A DNA stretch of 64,000 nt from Plantimonas leprariae (GTDB lineage: Bacteria; Pseudomonadota; Alphaproteobacteria; Rhizobiales; Rhizobiaceae), in assembly GCF_008802405.1 (NCBI RefSeq), contig NZ_VZDO01000011.1, forward strand, positions 115,349-179,348, given 5' to 3'. Shown in pieces: positions 1-10,099 of the stretch; the stretch's first letter is position 1; each line of letters begins with the position of its first letter. Under the pieces are notes generated by a model. It was given only the letters and a program-made list of their open reading frames with translations, ran no database searches and was not told the DNA's origin. A program made the translations under genes and the position numbers.

Positions 1-56
1 GACGTGTCGACAAATGAGGCAGTTGCTGCTTATTTGGCCAAGGGAGGTGCGATGCG

Positions 57-788
57 GTGATCGAGGACGAGACGTCGATGGCGGAGCCGAGGCGCCCGAA
101 GGGCACGAGTTGGAGGAGCGTCTACGACACGCTGCGCACCGACATCCTGTCGCTGGAGCTCGCGCCCGGCGACCTCCTCGACGAGAACACGCTCGCCGAG
201 CGCTTCGACCTGTCGCGTTCGCCGGTGCGCGAGGCGCTGATCCGGTTGGCGGGCGAGGAGCTCGTCGTCACCCTGCCGAACCGCTCGACGATCGTCGCGC
301 CGCTGGAGATCGACCGCTTCCCGAAATACGTCGAGGCGCTCGACGTCGCGCAGCGCATGAACACCCGGCTCGCCGCCGAGCTCCGGTCGGACGCCGACCT
401 GAAGGCGCTAGTGCGCCGGGCCCGTGACTTCGAAGACGCGGTGCGGGAGGGGGACCATCTCCAGATGTCGGCGACCAACAAGGATTTCCACATGGCGGTT
501 GCCCGGGCGGGGCAGAACCCGTTCCTCGCCGGCTTCTACGACCGCCTGCTCAACCAGGGGCGGCGGATGCTGCACCTGCATTTCCGCTTCCTCGAGCGGA
601 CCGGCGACGGCTTCCTGCTGACCGACGAGCACGACGAGATGGTCGCCGCGATCCGTGCCCGGGACGTGAAGCTCGCCGACGAGCTCGCGCACGCCCATAC
701 CCGGCAGTTCCGCGACAACTTCATGGACTACATGCGCGAGAACTACACGTCCGGCGTCTCGCTCGCGCCGCTCGCCGCGGCGGAGTAG
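57..788 (+). CDS. GntR-family transcriptional regulator, FCD subfamily
   Basis: A 243-residue DNA-binding regulator of the FadR/FCD branch of GntR. Residues ~15-85 form the winged helix, with the family signature RSPVREALIRLAGEEL. The rest is a helical ligand domain; likely metal-site histidines lie in FHMAVARA (~residue 145) and HAHTRQF (~212). The GTG at 57 follows AGGGAGG by nine bases, so I prefer it to the ATG at 78. The next gene downstream on the same strand is an arginase-family hydrolase. An amino-acid or ureido-type ligand is therefore possible, but that is inference. Its own promoter lies at or beyond the left edge. Confidence 0.9.
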   Translation: MIEDETSMAEPRRPKGTSWRSVYDTLRTDILSLELAPGDLLDENTLAERFDLSRSPVREALIRLAGEELVVTLPNRSTIVAPLEIDRFPKYVEALDVAQRMNTRLAAELRSDADLKALVRRARDFEDAVREGDHLQMSATNKDFHMAVARAGQNPFLAGFYDRLLNQGRRMLHLHFRFLERTGDGFLLTDEHDEMVAAIRARDVKLADELAHAHTRQFRDNFMDYMRENYTSGVSLAPLAAAE

Positions 789-1019
789 CGGAAGCCGAAA
801 GTGTACCGGGATCGTCGCTCGATGGATCCAGGGAGTTGACGACCTACGCCATCCAGCCGCGAAGCAACCCGGGAGGTCCTCCATCCCGGCTGCCCGTTAC
901 GGTGCGAGATGGCGAATTTCCCGACCGTCGATCTCGGGACATGGGCGCCGATGGCGGACGTTGTCCCCGTCTCCAGCTCACCGTCGCGCCCAAGCGAGGC
1001 GAGGGCAGCCTTAGGCCGT

Positions 1020-1838
1020 ATGACGATGAAGCCTACCGAATACACCGTCTTTCAGAGCCGGGCGGGCGACCGCAACGATCTCGCCATTCCCGGTGCGAAA
1101 GCGATCGGGCAGGCGCTCGCTCGCAGGACGGGTGTCTCACCGACCGTGATCGGATCGCCGGCACCCGCGTTGAACGTGAACTGGCGCGAGGAGCTCGATG
1201 CTGCCCTGCCGGCGCTCAGGGCGATGCAGTCGCGCATGCATGACGTCCTTGCGTCCGGAGCGATCTCGATCGCCGCGACGAGCCGTTGCGCCGTGTCGCT
1301 GGCGACCTTGCCGGCCGTCGCGCAGCATCATCCGGCCGCCTGTGTCGTATGGTTCGACTCCCACGGCGATCTGAATACGCCCGGCTCCACGACCACGGGC
1401 TACCTTGGCGGCTTGGCTCTCGCCGCACCCGCTGGGCTCTGGGATTCGGGGTTGGGTTCCGGCTTGGGTCTGGATCGGATCGTGCTGGTCGGGCAGCGCG
1501 ATCTCGATCCCTTCGAGCAAAGCGTGATCGGGGAGCACGGCATGGCGCACATCGGGCCGGCCGCCGATCTCGCAAGCGAACTGCGGGACGCGGTCGCGGG
1601 ACGACCGGTCTACGTGCACCTCGATTGCGACGTCCTCGATCCGGGCATCGTACCGACGGACTACGTGCACGAGGGCGGGCTGTCGCTGGAGGACCTGCGG
1701 CTGTGCTGCACGGTGCTGGCACGGCACGAGTTCGTCGGGATCGAGATCGCCGAGTTCCAGTATGCATGGCAGACGGACGGCGATCCGGTCTCGCCTGAGT
1801 TCTTGCTGGACGCCGTCGCCCCGCTGCTGGAGCCGTGA
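1020..1838 (+). CDS. Arginase/agmatinase-family (ureohydrolase) protein
   Basis: A 272-residue member of the binuclear-manganese ureohydrolase superfamily (arginase, agmatinase, formimidoylglutamase). The metal-ligand motifs are present in order: WFDSHGDLNTP (the DxHxD block), HLDCDVLDP (the DxDxxDP block), and the late acidic EIAEFQ. The exact substrate cannot be read from these motifs. The frame is open upstream to 909, but the residues before MTMKPTEY look like non-coding extension; the ATG at 1020 or 1026 is the probable start. It stands alone, 231 bases downstream of the GntR regulator. Confidence 0.82.
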   Translation: MTMKPTEYTVFQSRAGDRNDLAIPGAKAIGQALARRTGVSPTVIGSPAPALNVNWREELDAALPALRAMQSRMHDVLASGAISIAATSRCAVSLATLPAVAQHHPAACVVWFDSHGDLNTPGSTTTGYLGGLALAAPAGLWDSGLGSGLGLDRIVLVGQRDLDPFEQSVIGEHGMAHIGPAADLASELRDAVAGRPVYVHLDCDVLDPGIVPTDYVHEGGLSLEDLRLCCTVLARHEFVGIEIAEFQYAWQTDGDPVSPEFLLDAVAPLLEP

Positions 1839-1916
1839 GCTTCACTGGACGCTCGGCACCGTCTCCTTGGCGCGGGCGACGAGGGTCCGGCGATTGCGAG
1901 CGTCGAGAACGATGCA

Positions 1917-2471
1917 TCAGAACGTCGGCGGCGTGCAGGCGCTGACGACCTCGCAGGGGACGGGGCCGACGCAGCGGAAGCGGTGGGGCCGCCGGCTCTC
2001 GAAATAGTATGCGTCCCCGGGACCGAGGATGCGCCGCTCGTCCTCCACCGTCACCTCCAGCCGACCCGTAAGGACGATGCCGCCTTCCTCGCCCTCGTGG
2101 ACGAGCGGCACCTTTCCCGTGTCCGCGCCCGGCTGGTAGCATTCCCTAAGAATCTGAAGGGATCGTGCGAACAGGTCGTCGCCGACCTGCCGGTACGAGA
2201 TCGCGCCCTTGCCGATCTCGACCAGTTCTTCCGCCTGATAGAACGCCTTCCGCAACCGTTCCGGCTCAAAGGCGAAGAACTCGGCGAGGCCGATCGGGAT
2301 GCCGTCGAGGATGCGCTTCAGCGCCCCGACCGACGGGTTCGTGGCGTTCGCCTCGATCAGCGACACCGTCGAGTTCGTGACGCCCGCTCGCTTCGCGAGC
2401 TTGCGCTGCGACAGGCCGTGCACCATGCGCAAGTGGCGCAGGCGCCCACCGATGTCGACGGCATCCACCAT
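1917..2471 (-). CDS. XRE-family regulator with C-terminal cupin domain
   Basis: A 184-residue regulator. An N-terminal helix-turn-helix of the XRE/Cro type (LRHLRMVHGLSQRKLAKRAG, then TNSTVSLIEA) is joined to a cupin fold. The cupin includes GEEGGIVLTGRLEVTVED and a GPGDAYYF turn with a later RRPHRFRC. This architecture matches PuuR-like regulators of polyamine and amino-acid catabolism. It is transcribed divergently from the aminotransferase at 2613 across a 141-base gap holding an inverted repeat. Control of the aminotransferase-dehydrogenase pair is likely but inferred. Confidence 0.9.
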   Translation of the reverse strand: MVDAVDIGGRLRHLRMVHGLSQRKLAKRAGVTNSTVSLIEANATNPSVGALKRILDGIPIGLAEFFAFEPERLRKAFYQAEELVEIGKGAISYRQVGDDLFARSLQILRECYQPGADTGKVPLVHEGEEGGIVLTGRLEVTVEDERRILGPGDAYYFESRRPHRFRCVGPVPCEVVSACTPPTF

Positions 2472-2534
2472 CCAGCCCCGTTCTCCCTGTTCGAAATCCG
2501 CAACAGTTTCTCTTTCCGTCCAGCTAGGTCAAGC

Positions 2535-2550
2535 CTTTCGGCGACGAAAG
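2535..2550. promoter_or_regulatory. Inverted repeat in divergent promoter region, candidate operator
   Basis: Perfect CTTTCG-GCGA-CGAAAG hairpin/palindrome (6-base arms, 4-base spacer) between the XRE-cupin regulator and the divergent aminotransferase gene, about 63 bases upstream of the latter's ATG. The position suits an operator for the regulator, but this is positional inference only. Confidence 0.4.
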
Positions 2551-2612
2551 AAAAGGACTTGTTGGAACGGCAAATCACTGGCCTTGTCCGCGCATCCCTT
2601 CGGAGGCCCGAC

Positions 2613-3950
2613 ATGAACGTCCACGCGAAGCCGAACGCGCCGGTGCTCGACAGCTACTGGATGCCGTTCACCGCCAACCGCCAGTTCAAGGCGGCGCCGC
2701 GCATGCTCGTCTCCGCCGAGGGCATGCACTACACGAGCGACGATGGCCGCCGCGTGCTCGACGGCACGGCGGGTCTCTGGTGCGTCAACGCCGGGCACGG
2801 CCGCCGCGAGATCGCGAGCGCGGTGGAGCGCCAGCTTTCCGCGCTCGACTACGCGCCCTCGTTCCAGATGGGGCATCCCGTCGCCTTCGACTTCGCCGAA
2901 CGGCTCGCCGCCATTGCGCCGGGGCCGGAAGGCAGGAAGCTCGACCGCGTGTTCTTCACCGGCTCCGGCTCCGAGTCGGTCGACACCGCGCTGAAGATCG
3001 CGGTCGCCTACCAGCGGACGATCGGACAGGGGACGCGCACGCGCCTCATCGGGCGCGAGCGCGGCTACCACGGCGTCGGCTTCGGCGGCATCTCGGTCGG
3101 CGGTCTCGTCAACAACCGCCGCGTCTTTCCGCAGCTTCCCGGCACCGACCATCTGCGCCATACCCACGACATCGCCCGCAACAGCTTCGTGCGCGGCCAG
3201 CCTGAACACGGCGCCGAGCTCGCCGACGATCTGGAACGCCTCGTTGCCCTGCATGGCGCCGAGACGATCGCCGCCTGCATCGTCGAGCCGGTGGCGGGCT
3301 CCACCGGCGTCCTCGTGCCGCCGAAGGGCTACCTCGAACGGCTCCGCGCGATCTGCGACCGGCACGGTATCTTGCTTGTCTTCGATGAGGTCATCACCGG
3401 GTTCGGCCGGCTCGGCGCGCCCTTCGCGGCCGACCATTTCGGCGTCCTGCCCGACCTCGTCACGACAGCGAAGGGCTTGACCAACGGCGCGTTGCCGATG
3501 GGCGCGGTGTTCGCCGGCCGCCACGTCCACGACGCGCTGATGCAGGGACCGGAAGGCGCGATCGAGCTGTTCCACGGCTACACCTATTCCGGCCATCCGG
3601 CGGCCTGCGCCGCGGGCATCGCCACGCTCGACATCTACGAGAGCGAGGGGCTGCTGACACGTGTCGCCGCCATCCAGGAAGACTGGCACGCGGCGATCCA
3701 CTCGCTCGCCGACCTGCCGAACGTCGTCGACATCCGCACGATCGGGCTGATCGCCGGCATCGAGCTGAAGTCGAGGGACGGCGCGATGGGCGCCCGCGCC
3801 TACGACGTCTTCGTCGACTGCTTCGAGAAGGGCCTCCTCATCCGCGTCACCGGCGAGATCGTCGCGCTGTCGCCGCCGCTGATCGCCGAGACCGGGCACA
3901 TCCACGAGATGGTCGAGACGCTCCGCGCGTCGATCGAGACCATTCGATGA
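2613..3950 (+). CDS. Omega-amino acid (beta-alanine)--pyruvate aminotransferase
   Basis: A 445-residue class III PLP-dependent aminotransferase of the beta-alanine:pyruvate (BauA) type, transferring an omega-amino group to pyruvate. The N-terminus DSYWMPFTANRQFK, the FFTGSGSESVDTALKIA block and the lysine segment TTAKGLTNGALPMGAVF (probable Schiff-base Lys) are characteristic. The ATG at 2613 has a CGGAGG ribosome site 7 bases upstream; the frame upstream of it is antisense to the regulator and was ignored. It precedes a methylmalonate/malonate-semialdehyde dehydrogenase by 45 bases, the pair expected for beta-alanine to acetyl-CoA. Other omega-amines are possible substrates. Confidence 0.9.
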   Translation: MNVHAKPNAPVLDSYWMPFTANRQFKAAPRMLVSAEGMHYTSDDGRRVLDGTAGLWCVNAGHGRREIASAVERQLSALDYAPSFQMGHPVAFDFAERLAAIAPGPEGRKLDRVFFTGSGSESVDTALKIAVAYQRTIGQGTRTRLIGRERGYHGVGFGGISVGGLVNNRRVFPQLPGTDHLRHTHDIARNSFVRGQPEHGAELADDLERLVALHGAETIAACIVEPVAGSTGVLVPPKGYLERLRAICDRHGILLVFDEVITGFGRLGAPFAADHFGVLPDLVTTAKGLTNGALPMGAVFAGRHVHDALMQGPEGAIELFHGYTYSGHPAACAAGIATLDIYESEGLLTRVAAIQEDWHAAIHSLADLPNVVDIRTIGLIAGIELKSRDGAMGARAYDVFVDCFEKGLLIRVTGEIVALSPPLIAETGHIHEMVETLRASIETIR

Positions 3951-3995
3951 CCGCCGATCGTCGGTCGCAGCACATGGAACAGGCGAGTTGAGACC

Positions 3996-5492
3996 ATGAA
4001 CGACATCGGGCATTTCATCGGCGGTGCGCGGGTTGCGGGCATGTCGGGGCGCCATGCGGACGTCTTCAACCCCGCGACGGGGCAGGCGACGGGGCGGGTC
4101 GCGCTGGCATCGGCTGCCGAATTGCAGCGGGCGGTCGACGGGGCTCTGGCCGCGCAGCCGAAGTGGGCCGCGACCAACCCGCAGCGCCGGGCGCGGGTGT
4201 TCATGCGCTTCGTCGCGCTCCTCAACCAGCACATGACCGAGCTGACCGAACTGCTGTCGTCCGAGCACGGCAAGACGGTGGAGGACTCGAAGGGCGACAT
4301 CGTGCGCGGGCTCGAGGTCGCCGAGTTCGTCTGCGGCATTCCGCACCTGATGAAGAGCGAGTTCACCGAAGGGGCGGGGCCGGGCATCGACATGTACTCG
4401 ATCCGCCAGGCCGTCGGGATCGGGGCCGGCATCACGCCGTTCAACTTCCCCGCCATGATCCCGATGTGGATGTTCGCTCCCGCCATCGCCTGCGGCAACG
4501 CCTTCATCCTGAAGCCGAGCGAGCGCGATCCCTCCGTGCCGCTGCGCCTCGCGGAACTGATGATGGAGGCGGGTCTGCCGGCCGGCGTCCTGCAGGTCGT
4601 CAACGGCGACAAGGAGGCGGTCGACGGCATCCTCGGGCATCCCGACATCGGCGCGGTGAGCTTCGTCGGCTCGACCCCGATCGCGAGCTACGTCTATTCC
4701 GAGGCTGCGAAGACGGGCAAGCGCGCGCAGTGCTTCGGCGGCGCGAAGAACCACATGATCATCCTGCCGGACGCCGACCTCGACATGGCGGCGGACGCTC
4801 TTATCGGCGCGGGCTACGGCTCGGCTGGCGAGCGCTGCATGGCGATCTCGGTGGCCGTGCCCGTCGGCGAGGCGACCGCGGACGCGCTGATCGAGAAGCT
4901 CGTGCCGAAGGTCGAGGCGCTGAAGATCGGCCCCTACACCGACGAGACCGCCGATTACGGCCCGGTGGTGACGAAGGCGGCGAAGGAGAAGATCCTGAGC
5001 CTCGTCGAGAAGGGCGTCGCGGAGGGCGCGGAACTCGTGGTCGACGGCCGGAACTTCCGGATGCAGGGCTACGAGGACGGCTTCTTCGTCGGCTCGTGCC
5101 TCTTCGACCGGGTGACGCCGGACATGGAAATCTACCGCCAAGAAATCTTCGGGCCGGTCCTCAGCGTGGTGCGCGCGAAGGACTACGAGGAGGCGCTGTC
5201 GCTGCCGACCCAGCATGAGTACGGCAACGGCGTCGCGATCTACACGCGCGACGGCGATGCGGCGCGCGACTTCGCGAGCAGAGTGCCGATCGGGATGATC
5301 GGGGTGAACGTGCCGATCCCCACCCCGCTCGCCTACCACTCGTTCGGCGGCTGGAAGCGCTCCGTCTTCGGCGACCTCAACCAGCACGGACCCGACGCCA
5401 TCAAGTTCTGGACCCGAACCAAGACCGTCACGAGCCGCTGGCCCTCCGGCATCAAACAGGGCGCCGAATTCTCCATGCCCGTCATGCGCTGA
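3996..5492 (+). CDS. mmsA: CoA-acylating methylmalonate-semialdehyde dehydrogenase
   Basis: A 498-residue NAD-dependent, CoA-acylating aldehyde dehydrogenase (MmsA/IolA type). It oxidises malonate or methylmalonate semialdehyde to acetyl- or propionyl-CoA with loss of CO2. Diagnostic segments are GAGITPFNFPAMIPMWM, the Rossmann region SFVGSTPIASYVY, FGGAKNHMIILPDADLD and the nucleophile segment AGERCMAISVAV (catalytic Cys). The length is normal for the family. It follows the aminotransferase in the same operon and should consume the semialdehyde that enzyme produces. A strong terminator follows the stop. Confidence 0.94.
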   Translation: MNDIGHFIGGARVAGMSGRHADVFNPATGQATGRVALASAAELQRAVDGALAAQPKWAATNPQRRARVFMRFVALLNQHMTELTELLSSEHGKTVEDSKGDIVRGLEVAEFVCGIPHLMKSEFTEGAGPGIDMYSIRQAVGIGAGITPFNFPAMIPMWMFAPAIACGNAFILKPSERDPSVPLRLAELMMEAGLPAGVLQVVNGDKEAVDGILGHPDIGAVSFVGSTPIASYVYSEAAKTGKRAQCFGGAKNHMIILPDADLDMAADALIGAGYGSAGERCMAISVAVPVGEATADALIEKLVPKVEALKIGPYTDETADYGPVVTKAAKEKILSLVEKGVAEGAELVVDGRNFRMQGYEDGFFVGSCLFDRVTPDMEIYRQEIFGPVLSVVRAKDYEEALSLPTQHEYGNGVAIYTRDGDAARDFASRVPIGMIGVNVPIPTPLAYHSFGGWKRSVFGDLNQHGPDAIKFWTRTKTVTSRWPSGIKQGAEFSMPVMR

Positions 5493-5516
5493 CAAGCGCG
5501 GCAGGGAAACGAGAAG

Positions 5517-5541
5517 GGCCGGGAGCGATCCCGGCCTTTTT
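5517..5541. terminator. Rho-independent terminator, convergent mmsA/dadA
   Basis: An 8-base perfect GC stem GGCCGGGA / TCCCGGCC with a GCGA loop, followed by five T on the plus strand, 24 bases after the mmsA stop. It sits between convergent mmsA and dadA. The T-run favours plus-strand termination. Confidence 0.9.
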
Positions 5542-5573
5542 GGTGCCCAGCGATTGGAAGCACGCGACGGGGA

Positions 5574-6827
5574 TCAGGCGGCGTATCGGGAAACGCCGAG
5601 GTCGCGGGCGTCGATGTCGGGCGACCGGTCCGAGACGAGGTCGGCGACGAGCTTGGCCGAGCCGCAACTCATGGTCCAACCGAGCGTGCCGTGCCCGGTG
5701 TTGAGGAAGAGGCCCTTCACGTGCGTCGGGCCGATCACGGGCGTGCCGTCCGGCGTCATCGGTCGGAGCCCCGACCAGAACGAGGCGCGGGACAGGTCGC
5801 CTCCCGGGAAGAGGTCGGAGACGGAGTGCTCCAGCGTCCGTCGCCGACGTTCCGGGCGGTCGTTGGTGAAGCCGGAAATCTCCGCCATGCCGCCGACCCG
5901 GATGCGGTCGCCGAGCCGGGTGATCGCGATCTTGAAGGTCTCGTCCATGACGGTCGACTCCGGTGCCAGCGCCTCGTCGACGATCGGGATCGTCAGCGAG
6001 TAGCCCTTCACCGGGTAGACCGGCAGCCGGATGCCGAACGGGGCGACCATTGCCGGCGAATGCGAGCCGAGCGCCACCACGACCGCATCGGCGCGGACCA
6101 TGCCCCGGTCGGTCTCGACGCCCGCGGTCCGACCGTTCCGGACGAAGACGTTCCGGATCGCCCGGCCCCACTCGAAGGATACGCCGCGCCCAGCGGCGAC
6201 GTCCGCTAGGGCGTTCGTGAACTTGAAGCAGTCGCCGGTCTCGTCCCGGGGGGTGAGAAGTCCGCCGACGATCCGGTCGCGCGCGTGGAACAGCGCCGGC
6301 TCGACGCGAACGCAACCTTGCGGGTCCAGCACCTCGTAGGGCACGCCGTCGGCCGCCAGCGCCTTCTGGTCCTTGAGCGAGGCGTCGAGCTGAGCCTCCG
6401 TGCGAAAGAGCTGGAGCGTGCCCCGCATGCGCTGGTCGTAGGCGACGTTGGTGTCGCGCCGGACCTCCGCCAGCGCGAGACGGCTGTAGTCGGACAGGCG
6501 CAGCATGCGGCCCTTGTTCAGCGCGTAGCGCCCCGACGTGCAGTTGCGCAGCATCGCGGTGAGCCAGCGCAGCATGGCCGCATCGAGCTTGGGCCTGAGG
6601 ATCAGCGGCGCGTGCTCCATCAGGAGCCACTTCACCGCCTTCTTCGGGATGCCGGGAGCCGCCCACGGGGAGCAGTAACCGAACGAGACCTCGCCCGCGT
6701 TGGCAAAACTCGTCTCCAGCGCCGGTCCGTCCTGCCGGTCGATCACCGTCACCTCGTGACCGGCCCTCGCCAAGTACCAGGCGGAGGTCACGCCGATCAC
6801 GCCGGCGCCGAGAACGGCGACCTTCAC
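5574..6827 (-). CDS. dadA: D-amino acid dehydrogenase (DadA-type flavoprotein)
   Basis: A 417-residue FAD-dependent D-amino acid dehydrogenase that deaminates D-alanine and other D-amino acids to keto acids, passing electrons to the respiratory chain. It opens with the dinucleotide fold [20 protein letters not shown] and carries DadA family blocks such as [19 protein letters not shown] and, near the C-terminus, [17 protein letters not shown]. It starts at GTG 6827, whose GTGA overlaps the stop of the alanine racemase gene, so the two are translationally coupled. The frame stays open far upstream, but that part is racemase shadow. Together they form a catabolic L-/D-alanine module. Confidence 0.93.
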   Translation of the reverse strand: MKVAVLGAGVIGVTSAWYLARAGHEVTVIDRQDGPALETSFANAGEVSFGYCSPWAAPGIPKKAVKWLLMEHAPLILRPKLDAAMLRWLTAMLRNCTSGRYALNKGRMLRLSDYSRLALAEVRRDTNVAYDQRMRGTLQLFRTEAQLDASLKDQKALAADGVPYEVLDPQGCVRVEPALFHARDRIVGGLLTPRDETGDCFKFTNALADVAAGRGVSFEWGRAIRNVFVRNGRTAGVETDRGMVRADAVVVALGSHSPAMVAPFGIRLPVYPVKGYSLTIPIVDEALAPESTVMDETFKIAITRLGDRIRVGGMAEISGFTNDRPERRRRTLEHSVSDLFPGGDLSRASFWSGLRPMTPDGTPVIGPTHVKGLFLNTGHGTLGWTMSCGSAKLVADLVSDRSPDIDARDLGVSRYAA

Positions 6828-8002
6828 GAAGCCGCTCCCGTCCCGTCGTTGACGTATCGGCGCTCGAAGCGACGGCCAAGCGACGTCAGGATCTCGTAGG
6901 GGATCGTGTCCGCCGCCGCCGCCACCGCGTCCACCCCCTGGCGCGGGCCGACGAGGTCCACGAGATCGCCGGGCCGCAGCCCGGCGTCGCCCGCGTCGAG
7001 AACGATCGAGTCCATCGACACCCGCCCGACGATCGGCAGCCGCGCGTCGCCGGCCCAGGCCGCGATGCGGCCGCCGAGCCGCCGCGGCCAGCCGTCGGCG
7101 TAGCCGATGCCGATCGTGGCGAGCCGCATCGCTTTGCTGGCGACCGCCGCGTGCCCGTAGCCGATCCCAGTGCCGGACGGCACGTCCCGGACCTGGACGA
7201 CGCGCGCCTGGAGCCGGGCGACCGCCCGCATCGGGTTCGGTCCCGTCCCGGCGAACGGCTTGCCGCCGTAGAGCGCGATGCCGGGGCGCACGAGGTCGAA
7301 ATGGTAGTGCTCGCCGAGGAATATGCCGGCGGAGTTGGCGAGCGAGCGCGGCGCGTCCGGCAGCATGGCGGACAATTCGGTGAAGCGGCCGAGCTGCGCG
7401 GCGTTGGCCGGGTGGTTCCGCTCGTCCGCGCACGCGAGGTGACTCATGACGAGACGCACGTCGATCCCCTCCAGGAAGCCGCGGTCGCGACCGATGGCCT
7501 CGACGTCGGACGGCGAGAGACCCAATCGCGCCATCCCGCTGTCGACCTGGAGGGCGGCGGGAAGGCGCTTGCCCCGTCGCCGGGCTTCGCGCGACCACCG
7601 AGCGACCTGGTCGAGCGAGTTGAGCACCGGCTGGATCCCCGCGTCGGCGCATCGCGCCTCCGCGCCGGGGGAGAGGCCGTTCAGGACGAGGATGTCCGCC
7701 CCCGGCAGCCCGCCGAGCAGGGCGAGCGCCTCGGCGAGGTGCGCGACGAAGAAGGTGCGGCAGCCGCTCGCGAACAGCGTCCCCGCGACGGGAGAGGCGC
7801 CGAGCCCGTAGCCGTCGGCCTTGACGACGCCCGCGACCGTGGCGTGTGGCGCCCGTTCGGCGAGCAGGCGACGATTGGCGGCGAGGGCAACGAGATCGAT
7901 CGTCAGGACGCCCGCGGTCCCGTCGCCGCCGGAGCGCGGGTCCGGGTCGCGGACCGCGCGCCCGGCCATGTCGCGCGTCGACGCCATCGCTGCCGCACCC
8001 AT
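6824..8002 (-). CDS. alr: Alanine racemase (PLP-dependent, probably catabolic)
   Basis: A 392-residue fold-type III alanine racemase. The N-terminal barrel has the PLP lysine motif [10 protein letters not shown]; the C-terminal domain has the catalytic tyrosine block [11 protein letters not shown] and [11 protein letters not shown]. The ATG at 8002 follows GGAGGCG by six bases; ATG 7987 is the alternative. The first ~30 residues ([18 protein letters not shown]) are a non-conserved leader. Coupling to dadA points to a catabolic DadX-like role, making D-alanine for the dehydrogenase, rather than (or besides) cell-wall supply. It is divergent from an Lrp-type regulator. Confidence 0.92.
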   Translation of the reverse strand: MGAAAMASTRDMAGRAVRDPDPRSGGDGTAGVLTIDLVALAANRRLLAERAPHATVAGVVKADGYGLGASPVAGTLFASGCRTFFVAHLAEALALLGGLPGADILVLNGLSPGAEARCADAGIQPVLNSLDQVARWSREARRRGKRLPAALQVDSGMARLGLSPSDVEAIGRDRGFLEGIDVRLVMSHLACADERNHPANAAQLGRFTELSAMLPDAPRSLANSAGIFLGEHYHFDLVRPGIALYGGKPFAGTGPNPMRAVARLQARVVQVRDVPSGTGIGYGHAAVASKAMRLATIGIGYADGWPRRLGGRIAAWAGDARLPIVGRVSMDSIVLDAGDAGLRPGDLVDLVGPRQGVDAVAAAADTIPYEILTSLGRRFERRYVNDGTGAAS

Positions 8003-8126
8003 CGTGTCGCCTCCCGAGTCGAGACGGCATGATGGTCGAACGATCGCCGAATGTCCGCGCTTTCGTCCGCCGTTCGTGCGATATCTCCCGTCCCATTTGA
8101 TGCAACGTTCGAAAGGAAGCAACGTC

Positions 8127-8570
8127 GTGCCGACGCTCGACAGCATCGACCGCAACATCGTGAGGGCGTTGCGCCGCAACGCGCGGGTGACGAACGTGCA
8201 GCTCGCGGCGGAGGTCGGCCTGTCGCCGTCCGCGTGCCTGCGTCGCGTCCAGATCCTGGAGGCACAGGGGACCATCCGCGGGTACACCGCGGTGGTGTCG
8301 GGCGCGGGTGCCGGGGCGGACGCCCAGGTGGTCATCGTCCGGATCAGCTTGGAGCGGCAGACGGAGGACGTCCTGAACCGCTTCGAGGCGGACGTGCTGA
8401 AACACCCGGAGATCCGCGAGTGCTACCTGATGACCGGGGAGGAGGATTACCTCCTGCGCGTCGAGGCGGACGGGGCGGGCGACTACGAGCGCATCCACAA
8501 GGAGGTGCTGTCGCGCCTGCCCGGCGTCCAGCGCATCAACTCGAGCTTCGCCATCCGCAGCGTCGTTTGA
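8127..8570 (+). CDS. Lrp/AsnC-family transcriptional regulator
   Basis: A 147-residue Lrp/AsnC regulator. The N-terminal helix-turn-helix is [28 protein letters not shown]...CLRRVQILE, followed by a RAM ligand-binding domain ending in [20 protein letters not shown] 8127 follows AAAGGAAG by about eight bases and gives the expected family N-terminus [13 protein letters not shown] 8100 is the in-frame alternative. It is divergent from alr-dadA with 124 bases between starts. It is therefore a good candidate for the alanine-responsive activator or repressor of that operon, as known for DadR/Lrp elsewhere; the specific link is inference. Confidence 0.92.
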   Translation: MPTLDSIDRNIVRALRRNARVTNVQLAAEVGLSPSACLRRVQILEAQGTIRGYTAVVSGAGAGADAQVVIVRISLERQTEDVLNRFEADVLKHPEIRECYLMTGEEDYLLRVEADGAGDYERIHKEVLSRLPGVQRINSSFAIRSVV

Positions 8571-8856
8571 GGAATGCGCCGGTGCGGTTCGCCGCCGACG
8601 CGCCGCCTATCCGCCCGCGTCGGACCGGAAAGCGGCAATTACGGGCGCCGCGGTTTGACCGGACGTTCGGCGGGGTGACCGCGCTGTCGCTCGCCGACAT
8701 TCCCGGGGAACGACTGCGGGATGCCTGCCCGGATGCGGACGACGCCGCGATGCCCGATGCGGCTCCGGCGGACGGTCGCGGCGCGAGCGTCGGGTAGGAC
8801 GCGGCGCCCGCCGCCGACCGGCGACACCGCCCACGGGGGCTGACTCGGATCCGCCC

Positions 8857-9945
8857 CTACCGCTTGAACCGATCGCGGGCGGTGAGCCGCTGGCTGGTCG
8901 GGGTCACGTCCCGCCCGTAGATCTCGGCGCGAAGGTACGCGACCTCGGCCTCGTGCGCGTCCTCCCCGACCTCCGTCCACCATGCCTTCGGTCGGCCGTT
9001 CGAGCCGTCGCTCCAACGATAGCCCCGCGCCTTCAACGCGTCCTTCAGGTGGAACGGGCTGCCCTCCGCCCAAAGGCGCACCCGCGTTCGCCGCGAAGCC
9101 TCGAGCAGGCGGCCGAAGGCAGTGCCGCCGTGGTCGGGCAGGGGACGGGCCAGCACCTTGAGCAACGCGTGGCAGTCGTCGGCGGCGCGGTGGCCGGAAT
9201 GAAACCACCCGCAACTGTTGACGAGATAACCGAGTTTCGTTCCCTCGAAGCCGAGCGTGGCCCATTCGATCTCGCGGACCGAGCAGGCCCAGGGCATCGC
9301 CGCGAAGCCGCCGACGAGACCCTCGCAGAAGGGGCGGTCGAAGCCGGCGTTGTGCGCGATCACGAGGTCCGCGCCCTCGACGAATCGGGCCGCGGCCTCG
9401 CGATCGATGCGTCGACCCGCGACCATCTCCGGCGTGATCCCGGTCAGCCGCGTGATCTCCGGTGCGATGGGAACGCTCGGCTCCCCGAGCGCCGAGAAAA
9501 CGTCGACGACGTCGCGGATGCCGTCCCCGTCATAGCTGAAGGCGACCATGCCGAGCTCGATGACCTCGTCACGGCTGTGGTCCAGTCCCGTCGTCTCGGT
9601 GTCGACCACGATGCCGAGCCGGGTTTCCGCGCCGGGCGCCGGCCGGGCCGCGGCGCGCACGGGGCGGGGCTCGAGGCGGCGCAGGACACGGTAGAGCCCG
9701 GTCTCCTCCAATCGGCGCGCCGCGTCCTCGTGGTCGGGCTGTGGTGATCGGACCGCGGCGTGCGTCGCGGACAGGGGCGGGAGGTCCGCCACGGGAGCGA
9801 GCGGCGGGAACCGCGTTCCGAGGGGGACGGGCGCGCCGGGACCGGCCGGCGCGGCCGCGCGCGTCGCGGGAAGCCCCGGGACGTTCGCGGCGGCGCGCGA
9901 GAAGAGGTCCGCCTGCCGCATGTTCGGTCGCAAGTACGATCCCAT
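8857..9945 (-). CDS. DnaQ-like 3'-5' exonuclease (DEDDh)
   Basis: A 362-residue protein with a proline/alanine-rich, probably disordered N-terminus and a DEDDh exonuclease core from about residue 120. The active-site motifs are complete: VVDTETTGLDHSRDEVIELG (DxE), LVIAHNAGFDRPF (NxxxD) and HRAADDCHALLKVL (HxxxxD). The C-terminal block FHLKDALKARGYRWSDG is an extra conserved-looking element. The ATG at 9945 is chosen; GTG codons at 10053 or 10062 would extend it. It is divergent from imuA across a region with a LexA box, so SOS control of the exonuclease is possible. Confidence 0.83.
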   Translation of the reverse strand: MGSYLRPNMRQADLFSRAAANVPGLPATRAAAPAGPGAPVPLGTRFPPLAPVADLPPLSATHAAVRSPQPDHEDAARRLEETGLYRVLRRLEPRPVRAAARPAPGAETRLGIVVDTETTGLDHSRDEVIELGMVAFSYDGDGIRDVVDVFSALGEPSVPIAPEITRLTGITPEMVAGRRIDREAAARFVEGADLVIAHNAGFDRPFCEGLVGGFAAMPWACSVREIEWATLGFEGTKLGYLVNSCGWFHSGHRAADDCHALLKVLARPLPDHGGTAFGRLLEASRRTRVRLWAEGSPFHLKDALKARGYRWSDGSNGRPKAWWTEVGEDAHEAEVAYLRAEIYGRDVTPTSQRLTARDRFKR

Positions 9946-10099
9946 CCAGTCGCCGTCCGCGGCGTCCGCCGGCCCGGGAGGCCCGTCCGTCGGCGCAGGC
10001 GCGAACCTTCCCAACGGCTGACGGCCGGGCAAGCGGACAACCGGTTCGTCCACGCTATCCACAGGCTGGCCGCTGCCGGATTGACTGCCCCTTCGACGG

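Noticed and set aside
2529..5495. A 988-codon minus-strand open frame opposite the aminotransferase and mmsA
   Set aside because: It is the antisense shadow of two well-supported enzyme genes. GC-rich third positions keep it open, and its translation has no recognisable domain.
8571..8856. Short open frames on both strands between the Lrp gene and the exonuclease
   Set aside because: Arginine-rich, without ribosome sites; typical GC-driven open frames.
10060..10070. CTATCCACA as a DnaA box or replication origin
   Set aside because: A single one-mismatch copy with no cluster, no AT-rich unwinding region and no origin genes nearby.
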